Assembly: GCA_003563855.1 (NCBI GenBank)
Contig: PWTM01000191.1
Location: 1-47,643, forward strand
Direction: 5' to 3'
DNA: 47,643 bases
Source: PVC group bacterium
GTDB taxonomy: Bacteria; Verrucomicrobiota; Kiritimatiellia; PWTM01
Shown: positions 31,878 to 41,004 of the stretch, one piece after another
How positions within the stretch are numbered: position 1 is the first letter of the stretch
How the letters are laid out: every line of letters starts with the position of its first letter
Position numbers and translations under genes: made by a program
Notes under the pieces: model-generated
The model's database searches: none
Told to the model about the DNA's origin: nothing
Seen by the model: only the letters and a program-made list of their open reading frames with translations

Positions 31878-32759
31878 CTACCCGCCCGCTTCCGCCTCGC
31901 GGAACCGGCGGATGGCCTGCCAGATCTCTTCGGCGGTCTCCGCGGTTTCAACCAGGTCGAGGTCCTCGGGCGAGATGACGCCCTCCTCGGCGAGGGCGGG
32001 CAGGTTGACGACGCGGTCCCAGAACGCGCGGCCGACCAGGACCACGGGGACGCGCGGGACCTTGAGCGTCTGGATCAGCGTCAGGGTCTCGAAGAGCTCG
32101 TCGAGCGTGCCGAACCCGCCCGGGAAGGCGACCAGCGCCTTCGCCCGCATGAGGAAGTGCATCTTGCGCAGGCCGAAATAGCGGAAGTCGAAGCAGAGCT
32201 CCGGCGTGATGAAGGGGTTGGGCGCCTGCTCGAACGGGAGCTGGATGTTCAGCCCGATGCTCTTGGCGTCGGCGTCCCAGGCGCCGCGGTTGCCGGCCTC
32301 CATGATGCCGGGGCCGCCGCCGGTGACGATCACCAGGTCGCAGCCGTCCCCGCCCTGGCAGGACTCGGAGACCAGCCGGCTGAAGGCGCGCGCGACCGCG
32401 TAGTAGCCGGCGTGCTCCATCCGCTTGCGCGCCCGGGCCAGCGCGGCCTGCGCCGCGGGGTCGTCCGGCTGCGCGGCGGCCTGCCGCTCCGCGGCCTCGA
32501 GTTCCGGCCCGGCCACCTCCGGCGGCGGCGTGCGCGCGCTGCCGAAGACGACGATGGTCGAGCGCACCCGCTGCTCGGCGAGCGCCAGCTCCGGCTTCAT
32601 GAACTCGAGGAGCAGCCGGATCGGCCGGAGTTCCGGCCGGCGCATCAGCGCGGGATCCTCGTAGGCGCAGGCGTAGGCGGGGTGCTCGAGCAGATGCTGC
32701 GCCATCGCCCGGCGTTCGGCCGCGTCGGGATCGGGCCGGGACGGAGGCGGGGCGGCCAT
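31878..32759 (-). CDS. LOG family protein (Rossmann-fold, lysine-decarboxylase-like/phosphoribohydrolase)
   Basis: VTGGGPGIMEAGNRGAWDADAKSIGLNI; ALVAFPGGFGTLDELFETLTLIQT (PGGxGTxxE). Confidence 0.9.
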   Translation of the reverse strand: MAAPPPSRPDPDAAERRAMAQHLLEHPAYACAYEDPALMRRPELRPIRLLLEFMKPELALAEQRVRSTIVVFGSARTPPPEVAGPELEAAERQAAAQPDDPAAQAALARARKRMEHAGYYAVARAFSRLVSESCQGGDGCDLVIVTGGGPGIMEAGNRGAWDADAKSIGLNIQLPFEQAPNPFITPELCFDFRYFGLRKMHFLMRAKALVAFPGGFGTLDELFETLTLIQTLKVPRVPVVLVGRAFWDRVVNLPALAEEGVISPEDLDLVETAETAEEIWQAIRRFREAEAGG

Positions 32760-33118
32760 CAGTGCCCTTCCGTCCGGATGCGGTTCTCGCCATCCACATG
32801 GATGATCCGCGGTCGAAACGCCGGCGCTTCGGCGTCGGGCACGGTGGCGAAGGCGACGACGATGACGTGGTCCCCGACGGCGCCCAGCCGGGCCGCCGCG
32901 CCGTTGAGCATCAGGGTTCCGGAGCCGCGCTCGCAGGCGATCGCGTAGGTGATCAGCCGCTGCCCATTCTCGATGTTGAAGACGTGCACCTGCTCGCCGG
33001 GCAGGATATCGGCGGCCGCGAGCAGGTCCGCATCGACGCCGAGGCTCCCCTCGTAGTGCAGGTCCGCCCCGGTCACCCGTGCCCGGTGAATCTTCGACTT
33101 GAGCATGATCCGATCCAT
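32759..33118 (-). CDS. panD: Aspartate 1-decarboxylase
   Basis: [62 protein letters not shown] self-cleavage site. Confidence 0.94.
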   Translation of the reverse strand: MDRIMLKSKIHRARVTGADLHYEGSLGVDADLLAAADILPGEQVHVFNIENGQRLITYAIACERGSGTLMLNGAAARLGAVGDHVIVVAFATVPDAEAPAFRPRIIHVDGENRIRTEGH

Positions 33119-33141
33119 CGCCGCCCCCCGTTGCCGCCCCG

Positions 33142-33170
33142 AGTATCGCGCCATCGACGCCCCCGCGCAA
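33142..33170 (-). promoter_or_regulatory. Sigma70-like promoter of panD
   Basis: Minus strand TTGCGC (33170-33165), N17, GATACT (33147-33142). Confidence 0.4.
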
Positions 33171-33173
33171 GCC

Positions 33174-33312
33174 GCCACACCCCCGCCCGGCCCCGCCCCG
33201 TGGGTAGGGCAAGAACGCCGGCCCCCGCCCGGCCCCCACGGGCTTGCCCCGTGGGTGGGGCAAGAACGCCGGCCCCCGCCCGGCCCCCACGGGCTTGCCC
33301 CGTGGGTAGGGA
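33174..33312. repeat. 51-bp tandem repeat with CCCACGGGcttgCCCCGTGGG hairpins
   Basis: Unit ggcccccacgggcttgccccgtgggtggggcaagaacgccggcccccgccc, about 2.5 copies. Confidence 0.85.
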
Positions 33313-33456
33313 GGAACATCGAAAGCAGGACGGAAGCTAACCGCGAATGGACGCGAATGACAGGCAGGCACGGGGGCCCGTCCCTACAGGGACTGGCGAT
33401 GGCCATGGGATGGGATGGAATCAGGAACTCAGGAAAGGCAGGAATGGGACTCTACC

Positions 33457-33491
33457 GATCACCGATCACCGATCACTGATAACTGATCACT
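33457..33491. repeat. Heptamer array H5 (GATCACC/GATCACT)
   Basis: gatcacc gatcacc gatcact gataact gatcact. Confidence 0.9.
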
Positions 33492-33509
33492 CCCCGCCGC
33501 CCCCGCCCA

Positions 33510-33541
33510 GTTGAACGTTGAACGTTGAGCGTTGAACGTTT
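33510..33541. repeat. Heptamer array H6 (GTTGAAC class)
   Basis: gttgaac gttgaac gttgagc gttgaac gttt. Confidence 0.9.
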
Positions 33542-33561
33542 CTTCCTCCCGCCCCGCCCCC

Positions 33562-34311
33562 TCACCGCCGCCGGCCCGTCAGCAGGACATAGGGCTGCTC
33601 CATCCCCTCGAGGCGGAAGGCGCGCTCGGCGAAGTCGAAGCCCGCCGCCTCGATCCCGCGCGCCCAGGCCGCCTTGGTGAAGAGCCCGGTCACCATGCGG
33701 TCGAGCTCGATGCGGCGCTCGACGCCCCGGCGGATGATGTGCGTGAAGAGCGTCTCAATCCTGGTGTCAGCCGGATCGGGATCATGGGCGAACTCGAACG
33801 TCGCCAGCTCGATGCCGGCCCCGCTGTGCAGGGTGTGTTCGAGGGTCGGAGGGCGGAACGTCTCGCGGAACGCGTCGGGCGAGCAGACGAACAGCCCGCC
33901 GGGATCGAGATGCGCGGCGGCCGTGGCGAAGGTCGCCGCGAGCTCCGCCTCCGAGAGCAGGTGGGAGACCGCGTCGTGGATCAGCACGGCGCGAAAGGTC
34001 CGGCCGAGCCGCAGCGTGCGCATGTCGCCGAGCCGGTGCTCGACGCCCGGGTTCAGCCTCCGCGAGTTCTCCAGCATCCGGGCCGAGAGATCGACGGCGA
34101 CGACCTCGAAATCGGGCGCGAGGTGGGAGAGGTTGTGCCCGCCGCCGACGCCGAGTTCCAGCACCGGGTGGCGGCCCGGCCCGAGCGCCTCGCGCAGCAC
34201 CGTCCGCCAGTGCGCGGCCTCCTCGGCGTACTCCTCCGGCGGACTGAAGACCGGCCACAGCCAGGCCAGGTCGTCGTACAGCCGGTTCAGCGGGATGTCC
34301 TCGGCGTTCAT
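33562..34311 (-). CDS. Class I SAM-dependent methyltransferase
   Basis: HPVLELGVGGGHNLSHLAPDFEVVAVDLSARMLENSRRLNPGVEHRLGDMRTLRLGRTFRAVLIHDAVSHL. Confidence 0.85.
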   Translation of the reverse strand: MNAEDIPLNRLYDDLAWLWPVFSPPEEYAEEAAHWRTVLREALGPGRHPVLELGVGGGHNLSHLAPDFEVVAVDLSARMLENSRRLNPGVEHRLGDMRTLRLGRTFRAVLIHDAVSHLLSEAELAATFATAAAHLDPGGLFVCSPDAFRETFRPPTLEHTLHSGAGIELATFEFAHDPDPADTRIETLFTHIIRRGVERRIELDRMVTGLFTKAAWARGIEAAGFDFAERAFRLEGMEQPYVLLTGRRR

Positions 34312-34319
34312 CTCCGGCC

Positions 34320-34348
34320 AGTCTACTGACCCGCGCCTTCACGGGCAA
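34320..34348 (-). promoter_or_regulatory. Sigma70-like promoter of methyltransferase gene
   Basis: Minus strand TTGCCC (34348-34343), N17, TAGACT (34325-34320), 8 nt, ATG. Confidence 0.5.
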
Positions 34349-34512
34349 TGTCATGGAGAGAGCGGGTTACACCAGGGAACCTTTCCGTCCAAGCCCCCGT
34401 AGGGGCAGGCCCCCGTGCCTGCCCTCCCGCCCTCTCCGAGGGCAATAGCCCGGGCGCGAGAGGGTTACAGCAAAGGGTTACAGCAAAGAACCTGTCCCCA
34501 AGCTTTGATGCC

Positions 34513-34662
34513 GGTGTGGAGTGCGGCGGCAGAGGGCGAAGCCCGGCGACGCCGCTTTGCCGCGGCCCGCGGAGTCGCCCATGGCGTGGGCCGGACTGCC
34601 CGACCGGGGGGCTGAAAGCGCCGTCGCCGCTGCGCTCTGCCGGCGCACTCCAAAACGTGTCC
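34513..34662. repeat. Repeat family R1, third copy
   Basis: gtggagtgcggcggcagagggcgaagcccggcgacgccgctttg...gaaagcgccgtcgccgctgcgctctgccggcgcactcc. Confidence 0.8.
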
Positions 34663-34732
34663 CGGCCCGTGCGTTGAGGTTCGGCGAAGGCAGGTGCCCC
34701 AGGAGGCGGTGCCAAAATGAGAACTGCTGGCC

Positions 34733-35445
34733 CGGCCCCCACGGGCTTGCCCCGTGGGGGAGCAAGGTAGAAGCGCCCGGCGAACCCCGATCCGGCAAGA
34801 GAGAGCCCGAAGTGAGCGCGGGCAGACCAGGGGCCGCCCCCGCGCTCTCCTCCGGGCTCTTCCCGCGGGCGTGCCGCGCCCTGTAAGACCAACTTTCCGC
34901 CCCCCACGGCGCAAGGCCGTGGGGACGCGCGCTCGGCTGCCATGGCCGCCCGGCCCCAACCATCCCGAGCGCCGCCCGGCCCCCACGGGCTTGCCCCGTG
35001 GGGGAGCAAGGTTGAGAAGAGCCGGGCGAACGCCGGTCCGGCAAGAGAGAGCCCGAAGTGAGCGCGGGCAGACCAGGGGCCACCCCCGCGCTCTCCTCCG
35101 GGCTCTTCCCGCGGGCGTGCCGCGCCTCCGAAGACCAACGTTCCGCCCCCCACGGCGCAAGGCCGTGGGGACGCGCGCTCCGGCTGCCATGGCCGCCCGG
35201 CCCCAACCATCCCGAGCGCCGCCCGGCCCCCACGGGCTTGCCCCGTGGGGGAGGCAAGGTTGAGAAGAGCCGGGCGAACGCCTATCCGGCAAGAGAGAGC
35301 CCGAAGTGAGCGCGGGCAGACCAGGGCCACCCCCGCGCTCTCCTCCGGGCTCTTCCCGCGGGCGTGCCGCGCCTCTGAAGACCAACGTTCCGCCCCCCAC
35401 GGCGCAAGGCCGTGGGGACGCGCGCTCGGCTGCCCGGCTCGCCCG
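34733..35445. repeat. Three tandem units of about 245 bp, hairpin-rich
   Basis: Units begin at about 34734, 34979 and 35225 (ggcccccacgggcttgccccgtggg...); each also holds ccccccacggcgcaaggccgtgggg. Confidence 0.92.
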
Positions 35446-35488
35446 GGCGGGCCGGCCCCCGTGCGAGAAATTTCCGGCTCTTTTCTGC

Positions 35489-35518
35489 TTGCATCCGGCG
35501 GGGGTGGCTGGGTAGCGT
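35489..35518 (+). promoter_or_regulatory. Sigma70-like promoter of PEP-CTERM gene
   Basis: TTGCAT, N18, TAGCGT. Confidence 0.4.
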
Positions 35519-35708
35519 GCCGACGGTGGTTGGTAAGTGTACCTCCGGGGGGCCGGAACCGGACGGGAAACTAACCGAAAGCTCACTGGTAGCCGTCGGG
35601 CACCTGCGGTAGATTCCCGGCGCCGACGGTCGAAGAGCGAGCGGACCGGCGGCCGGGGAAGATGTCGGGAGAGAAGGCGAACAGGAGAACCAACAGGAGG
35701 ACAGGACG

Positions 35709-36395
35709 GTGAAAAGGGCATTGGTAGTACTGGCAGCGGCGGCGATGGTGATGGTGGCGGGGAGCGCGGGGGCGAGTATTCTCGTCGCGGGCTGGAACTT
35801 CAACGACGACGGCGATGTCCCGGATTCGCTGTTCGCCGTGAGCCACGGCAGCGGCACGATGACTGCAAGCTGGACCGATGACATTCAGTCTTTCACGGGA
35901 TCCACCATCAATCTAGTCGACGGGGACGAGCGCGGGACGGACATCGCGTTTCGAAATGATACGGTAACCGATGGCGTCCCGGCGAACGAAGGGGGATGAG
36001 TTCAGTTCCAGATCAGCATGACGGGGTTGACCGACCTGGCGTTCTCGTATGCCGGGCGGACCACTGCGACTGGCATGAGGGACTTGACTTGGTCGTGGAG
36101 TACGGACGGCAGCAGCTTCACGGACCTATGGACCGTCGATCATCACGGTGATGTCGGCGCCAACTACGTTCTGGTAGAGCGGGATCTGAGCGGAGTAACC
36201 GCGCTGAACAATGCTTCGGCGGTCTATCTCCGGGGCACGTTCGCCACGCAGGACGGTCAGTCGACCCCCACCACTGCCGGCAACACGCGGTTCGACAACG
36301 TGCAGTTCACTGCCATCCCCGAACCCACCACCCTCGGCCTCCTTCTGGGCGTGGGCGGGTTGCTGGCGCTTCGGCGGTTCCGCCGTCGCGGCTGA
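35709..36395 (+). pseudogene. PEP-CTERM sorting-signal protein interrupted by an in-frame TGA (35997-35999)
   Basis: GTG start with SD; MKRALVVLAAAAMVMVAGSAGASILVAGWNFNDDG...ANEGG* then same frame VQFQISMTGLTDLAFSYAGRTTATG...FTAIPEPTTLGLLLGVGGLLALRRFRRRG. Confidence 0.8.
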
Positions 36396-36417
36396 GTCGC
36401 GGGGCGCGAGGATCGAG

Positions 36418-36450
36418 AGAGGCCGGCCTTCGGGCCGGCCTCTTTCGTTT
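36418..36450 (+). terminator. Rho-independent terminator after the PEP-CTERM gene
   Basis: AGAGGCCGGCC TTCG GGCCGGCCTCT TTCGTTT, perfect 11-bp stem with tetraloop. Confidence 0.88.
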
Positions 36451-36743
36451 CCGGGCGGGGCCGCCCCCAGTGCCGCGGGACCTGCGGGACCGCTGCGCAC
36501 CATCCCCCGCCCCTCCGCCTCTCCGGCGCCCCTCTTCCAAACCTTGGAAGCCCCGCGCCACCGCGTTTCCAGGCCTTGGAAGCCGCGGGCACCATCAAAG
36601 TCCGCGCATTCCTGCCTTTCTCTGCCCCGCGATCCTGCAGATTAGGGCGAAAGATTAGGGGGAAAGATTAGGGTGGGTATCGCTGTTTCCTTGATCTTTT
36701 GCCCTGATCTGCTCGCCGAGCTCAGCGAACAGCTCTTTTTGGA

Positions 36744-38816
36744 TCACCGGTGCCGGCGCGCTCTCTCCGGGGCCTCGACCAGGGCCGCGCAGGCGGTGGG
36801 GCCGAGCGCGAGCATCTCCGATGCGGCGTCGAGCCGCGGGGCGGGCGTCTCCGTCGCCCAGGCGAGCGTCCAGCCCGAGGGAGCGGAGGGGAGTCGGAAG
36901 CGCGCGGGCGCGCGGCCCGCGTTGAAGGCGAGGAAGAGCGCCGACCCGTCGGCCGGCGCGTCGGTGTGGCGGGCGCTTCCGTCGATCCGGCAGGCGAGCG
37001 CGCGGCCGCCCTCCCAGTCCGGCGTATGCCCGTCCGGGCCGAACCAGAGGATGTCACCGTCCGTCCCGCCGTCGATCGCGCCGGCGAAGAACCGGTCGCG
37101 GCGCAGCGCGGGGTGGGCGCGCCGGAAGGCGATGAGCGCGCGGACGAAGTCGTGCAGCTCGCGGTAGCGCTCGAGGAAGGACCAGTCGAGCCAGCCGATG
37201 GCGTTGTCCTGGGCGTAGGCGTTGTTGTTGCCCTGCTGCGTGCGCGCGAATTCGTCGCCCGCCGCGATCATCGGCACCCCCTGCGCGAGGAAGAGCGAGG
37301 CGGCGAGGTTCTTCATGTGGCGCAGCCGCGCGGCCTCGACGGCCGGGTCGTCCGTGTCGCCCTCGACCCCGTGGTTGACGCTGAAGTTGTGACTGGCGCC
37401 GTCGCGGTTGTCCTCCGCGTTCGCGGCGTTGTGCTTGCGGGTGTAGCGGACGAGGTCGCCGAGGGTGAACCCGTCGTGGCAGGCGACGTAATTGATGCCC
37501 GTAAGCGGACCGCGTCCGTCGTGGTCGTAGAGATCGGCGCTGCCGGCCAGCCGCGTGGCGAAGCGGCCGAGCCGCCCCCGGGCGCCGGTCCAGAACGCCC
37601 GCACGTCGTCGCGGAACCGGTCGTTCCATTCCGCCCAGTCCGGCGCGGGGAAATGCCCGACCTGCAGGTGGCCGTGCGCGTCCCAGGGCTCGGCGATGAG
37701 CTTGACCCCGCGCAGGCGCGGGTCGGCGGCGATCCGGTCGAGCAGCGGCGGCCGCGCCATCGGGGCGCCGTCGTCGCCGCGGGTCAGCGCGGTCGCCAGG
37801 TCGAAGCGGAAGCCGTCGACGCGCATCGTCCGGGTCCAGACGGCGAGGCTCTCGACGATCAGCTCGATGGCGAGCGGATCGTTGGCCCGGAGCGTGTTGC
37901 CGCAGCCGGTCGCGTTGAAGTGGGTGCGGCCGTCGGACTCGAAGTGGTAGTAGGCGGCGGGATCGAGCGCCTTGAGGTGGTAGACCGGCCCCTCGGCGCC
38001 GCCCTCGCCGGTATGGTTGTAGACCACGTCGAGGATGACCTCGATCCCGGCGGCGTGGAGCGCCTTGACCATCTGCTTGAAGGCGCGGACGGCGGCGAGC
38101 GGATCGGGGTCGGCCGCGAAACGCGCCATCGGGGCGAGGAAGCCGAGCGTGCTGTAGCCCCAGGCGTTGAGGAGGCGGCGACGCGGGCCGCCCTCGCCGA
38201 AGAACTCGAGCTCGTTGAACTCGTGGACCGGCATCAGCTCGACGGCGGTTACGCCGAGGTCGCGCAGGTAGGGGATGCGCTCGACGAGTCCCTCGTAGGT
38301 CCCCGGGTGCCGTACGCCGGCGCCGGGGCCGCGGGTGAAGCTGCGGATGCTCACCTCGTAGATGACCGTGTCGCGCCAGGGCGTGCGCGGCGGCGCGTCG
38401 TCGGCCCAGTCGAAGGCGTCGTCCACCACGGCCGCCTTCGGGAAGCGCGCGCCGCGCTGCGGGGTCCGGCCGGCGCGCAGGCCGGTCCGGTCGCCCCAGG
38501 CGCGGCCGCCGAAGGTCACGGCGCGCGCGCAGGGGTCGAGCACCCAGTGCCGCGCGCCGTCGGCCCGGACGACGCGGTAGCCGTAGAGCTGGCCGGCGCC
38601 GATGCCGGGCCGCTCGATGCGCCAGAGATCGGACCCGGCCTCGCGCGCGAGCGCGTGCACGGCGGCGGGGCGCGGGGCGTCGGGCCGGTCGAAGAGCAGC
38701 AGCTCGACGGACCGCGCATCGGCGGAGCGCAGAGCGAAGGCGGCGCCGCCGGCGGAGAGCTGGACCCCGGGCGGTCCGCCGCGGGGGATATCATCGATCC
38801 GGTCTGCCTGCGCCAT
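36744..38816 (-). CDS. glgX: Glycogen debranching protein GlgX
   Basis: DTVIYEVSIRSFTRGPGAGVRHPGTYEGLVERIPYLRDLGVTAVELMPVHEF; NHTGEGG; MRVDGFRFDLATAL; INYVACHDGFTLGDLVRYTRKHNAANAEDNRDG. Confidence 0.94.
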   Translation of the reverse strand: MAQADRIDDIPRGGPPGVQLSAGGAAFALRSADARSVELLLFDRPDAPRPAAVHALAREAGSDLWRIERPGIGAGQLYGYRVVRADGARHWVLDPCARAVTFGGRAWGDRTGLRAGRTPQRGARFPKAAVVDDAFDWADDAPPRTPWRDTVIYEVSIRSFTRGPGAGVRHPGTYEGLVERIPYLRDLGVTAVELMPVHEFNELEFFGEGGPRRRLLNAWGYSTLGFLAPMARFAADPDPLAAVRAFKQMVKALHAAGIEVILDVVYNHTGEGGAEGPVYHLKALDPAAYYHFESDGRTHFNATGCGNTLRANDPLAIELIVESLAVWTRTMRVDGFRFDLATALTRGDDGAPMARPPLLDRIAADPRLRGVKLIAEPWDAHGHLQVGHFPAPDWAEWNDRFRDDVRAFWTGARGRLGRFATRLAGSADLYDHDGRGPLTGINYVACHDGFTLGDLVRYTRKHNAANAEDNRDGASHNFSVNHGVEGDTDDPAVEAARLRHMKNLAASLFLAQGVPMIAAGDEFARTQQGNNNAYAQDNAIGWLDWSFLERYRELHDFVRALIAFRRAHPALRRDRFFAGAIDGGTDGDILWFGPDGHTPDWEGGRALACRIDGSARHTDAPADGSALFLAFNAGRAPARFRLPSAPSGWTLAWATETPAPRLDAASEMLALGPTACAALVEAPERARRHR

Positions 38817-38929
38817 GCGCGCATTCTAGCAACTGGCGGAGCTCGCGGCGAGAGAAAGGGCCGCGGCTTGCCCTCCGAAGCCCAGAGGACGGGGTAGGGT
38901 CGGCGCCCGCGGCTGCAGCCAACCCGCGC

Positions 38930-39030
38930 CTTTCTCTGCCCCGCGATCCTGTAGCGGCGGGCGCTGACCGCCGAACAGAGGCGAGGATCGCGCCGGGAGA
39001 AAGGGCCGCGGACAACGCCCGCGGCGCGTT
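38930..39030. repeat. Repeat family R5, second copy
   Basis: gcctttctctgccccgcgatcctgtagcggcgggcgctgaccgccg...gaggatcgcgccgggagaaagggccgcggacaacgcccgcgg. Confidence 0.75.
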
Positions 39031-39526
39031 GGTTCCGGCCCCGGCCGCGCGTCCCCACGGGCTTGTCCCGTGGGGGGCGAAAAGCTGGTCCCGGGGTCCG
39101 CTACGGCACACGGATGGAGCCCGGCAAGGAGCGCGGGGCGACCGGTGGGCCGCCCTGCGCTCTGCTCAGGGCTCCCCCTTTCTCTCTGGGAAGCGCGGCG
39201 GGGCCTTCCACGCAGCCTTTCCTCCCCCACGGGGCAAGCCCGTGGGGGCCGGTCGGCCGGGCTCGCCGCCGCCCCGTCCCCCCGAAGCCCCAGTTGGGGA
39301 TAGGGCACGACCCCGACCGCGGAGCTCGACTGCACCGAAGCCGATCGGGAAAGCATCTACGGCAGGATCGGTCGACGACCGGCCTTCGCCCTCCGGGCTA
39401 CGGCGGGCAAGCTGCGGCGACGACTACGGATTGCGACCGTGAGGGGTCCCATCGACCACCGCAGTCGTCGCCGTCGTCGTCGACCGAAATGGGACGCCGT
39501 GAAGAACTGGGGAAAATCCCCTCGGC

Positions 39527-39554
39527 TTGCAGGTTGGCGGGACCGTGTTAGCGT
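39527..39554 (+). promoter_or_regulatory. Sigma70-like promoter of cystathionine beta-synthase gene
   Basis: TTGCAG, N16, TAGCGT; preceded by GAAGAACTGGGGAAAATCCCC. Confidence 0.4.
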
Positions 39555-39598
39555 GTATGGAACCGGGCTTGGCCCTGTCCGGCGGGGGCGGTTGCACC

Positions 39599-40990
39599 AT
39601 GGCGATTTTCGAAAGCGTGCTCGAAGCGATCGGGCGTACGCCGCTCATCCGGCTGAACCGGATGGCGAAGGGCGTTGCGTCGCCGGTCTACGTCAAGGCC
39701 GAGTTCCTGAACCCGGGCGGCAGCGTGAAGGACCGGATCGGGCTGGCGATGATCGAAGCGGCGGAGCGCGAGGGCGCGCTGAAGCCGGGCGGGACGATCG
39801 TCGAGGCGACGGCGGGCAACACGGGGGTGGGACTGGCGCAGGGGGCCGCGGTCAGGGGCTACCGGATGATCGCGGTCATGCCCGACAAGATGAGCGCGGA
39901 CAAGATTGCGCTGCTGAAGGCCTACGGCGCGGAGGTGGTGGTCACCGCGACGGCGGTGCCGCCCGATTCGCCGGAGAGCTACAACGGCGTGGCCGACCGG
40001 CTGGCGCGGGAGATCCCGGGCGCCTGGCGTCCGAACCAGTTTGCGAACCCGGAGAACCCGCAGGCGCACGAGCGGACGACCGGCCCGGAAATCTGGGAGG
40101 ACAGCGGGGGGCGCGTCGAGGTGTTCGTGGCCGGGATGGGCACGGGCGGCACGATCTCGGGTACGGCGCGGTACCTCCGGGCGAAGAACCCCGCGATTAC
40201 GATCGTCGGCGCCGACCCCGAGGGGTCGATCCTGTCCGGCGATCAACCGGGCGCCTACAAGGTCGAGGGCATCGGCGAAGACTTCATCCCGCGCACGTTC
40301 GACCGGCAGGTGGTGGACGAGATGGTCCGGATCAGCGACGCCGAGTCGTTTCTTACGGCTCGCCGGCTGGCCCGCGAGGAGGGGATCCTGGCGGGCGGCT
40401 CGGCGGGCACGGCGGTGGCCGCCGCGCTGCGGTACGCGCAGCGGTTGGACCGGCCTCGGTTCATCGTCGCGCTGCTGCCCGATACGGGACGCAACTACCT
40501 CAGCAAGGTCTTCTCCGACGCCTGGATGCGGGAGAACGGTTTCCCGGTGGCGCCGCCGCGCGCGGCGCTGACCGTCGGCGCCGTGCTGCGCGGCAAGGCC
40601 GGGCCGGCGGCGCTGGTCGCTGTCGCGCCGGACGACCTCGTGCGCGAGGCCGCGGCGCGGATGGAGGCGCACGGCATCTCGCAGGTGCCCGTGGTGGACG
40701 GCGCGCGGGCGGTCGGGAGCCTGAGCGAGTCGTCGCTCATGAAGGCGCTGCACGACGCCCCGGACACCGGGGGGCGGCGGGTGGCCGAGGTGATGGCGGC
40801 GCCGCTGCCGGGCCTCGATGCGGGGACGGACGCCGCCGAGGCCTACCGGCTGCTGCTGGGCGGAGCGGCCGGCGTGCTCGTGACGGAGGGCGCGGATCGG
40901 AAGCCGATCGGGCTCGTGACCCGCGCGGACCTGATCGCAGCCTGGCTGCGCGGGCGGGGGACGGCGGATGCGCCGGGGGGTGAAGAATGA
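39599..40990 (+). CDS. Cystathionine beta-synthase with C-terminal CBS domains
   Basis: ESVLEAIGRTPLIRLNRMAKG; EFLNPGGSVKDRIGLAMIE; VFVAGMGTGGTISGTARYL; C-terminal CBS pair. Confidence 0.9.
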   Translation: MAIFESVLEAIGRTPLIRLNRMAKGVASPVYVKAEFLNPGGSVKDRIGLAMIEAAEREGALKPGGTIVEATAGNTGVGLAQGAAVRGYRMIAVMPDKMSADKIALLKAYGAEVVVTATAVPPDSPESYNGVADRLAREIPGAWRPNQFANPENPQAHERTTGPEIWEDSGGRVEVFVAGMGTGGTISGTARYLRAKNPAITIVGADPEGSILSGDQPGAYKVEGIGEDFIPRTFDRQVVDEMVRISDAESFLTARRLAREEGILAGGSAGTAVAAALRYAQRLDRPRFIVALLPDTGRNYLSKVFSDAWMRENGFPVAPPRAALTVGAVLRGKAGPAALVAVAPDDLVREAAARMEAHGISQVPVVDGARAVGSLSESSLMKALHDAPDTGGRRVAEVMAAPLPGLDAGTDAAEAYRLLLGGAAGVLVTEGADRKPIGLVTRADLIAAWLRGRGTADAPGGEE

Positions 40991-41004
40991 AGGAGGAACG
41001 CCCG

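Noticed and set aside
34733-35445. CRISPR array
   Set aside because: Units are about 245 bp and repeated through their full length, with no short repeat/unique spacer pattern and no cas genes.
34465-35721. 418-aa minus-strand ORF with internal protein repeats
   Set aside because: The repeats come from the 245-bp DNA repeat, which is open in several frames; the unit is not a multiple of 3 throughout. Treated as non-coding.
35997-35999. TGA as selenocysteine in the PEP-CTERM gene
   Set aside because: No Cys-type redox motif, no recognised SECIS-like hairpin and no expectation of Sec in this family; mutation or sequencing error is simpler.
36636-36680. Telomere-like TTAGGG repeats
   Set aside because: Spacing is 13 bp with GAAA between units, internal to a bacterial contig; only a micro-repeat.
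39430-39495. Riboswitch upstream of the cystathionine beta-synthase gene
   Set aside because: Only degenerate TCGTCGACC repeats (also near 18318 and 21680); no recognised SAM or SAH riboswitch core.
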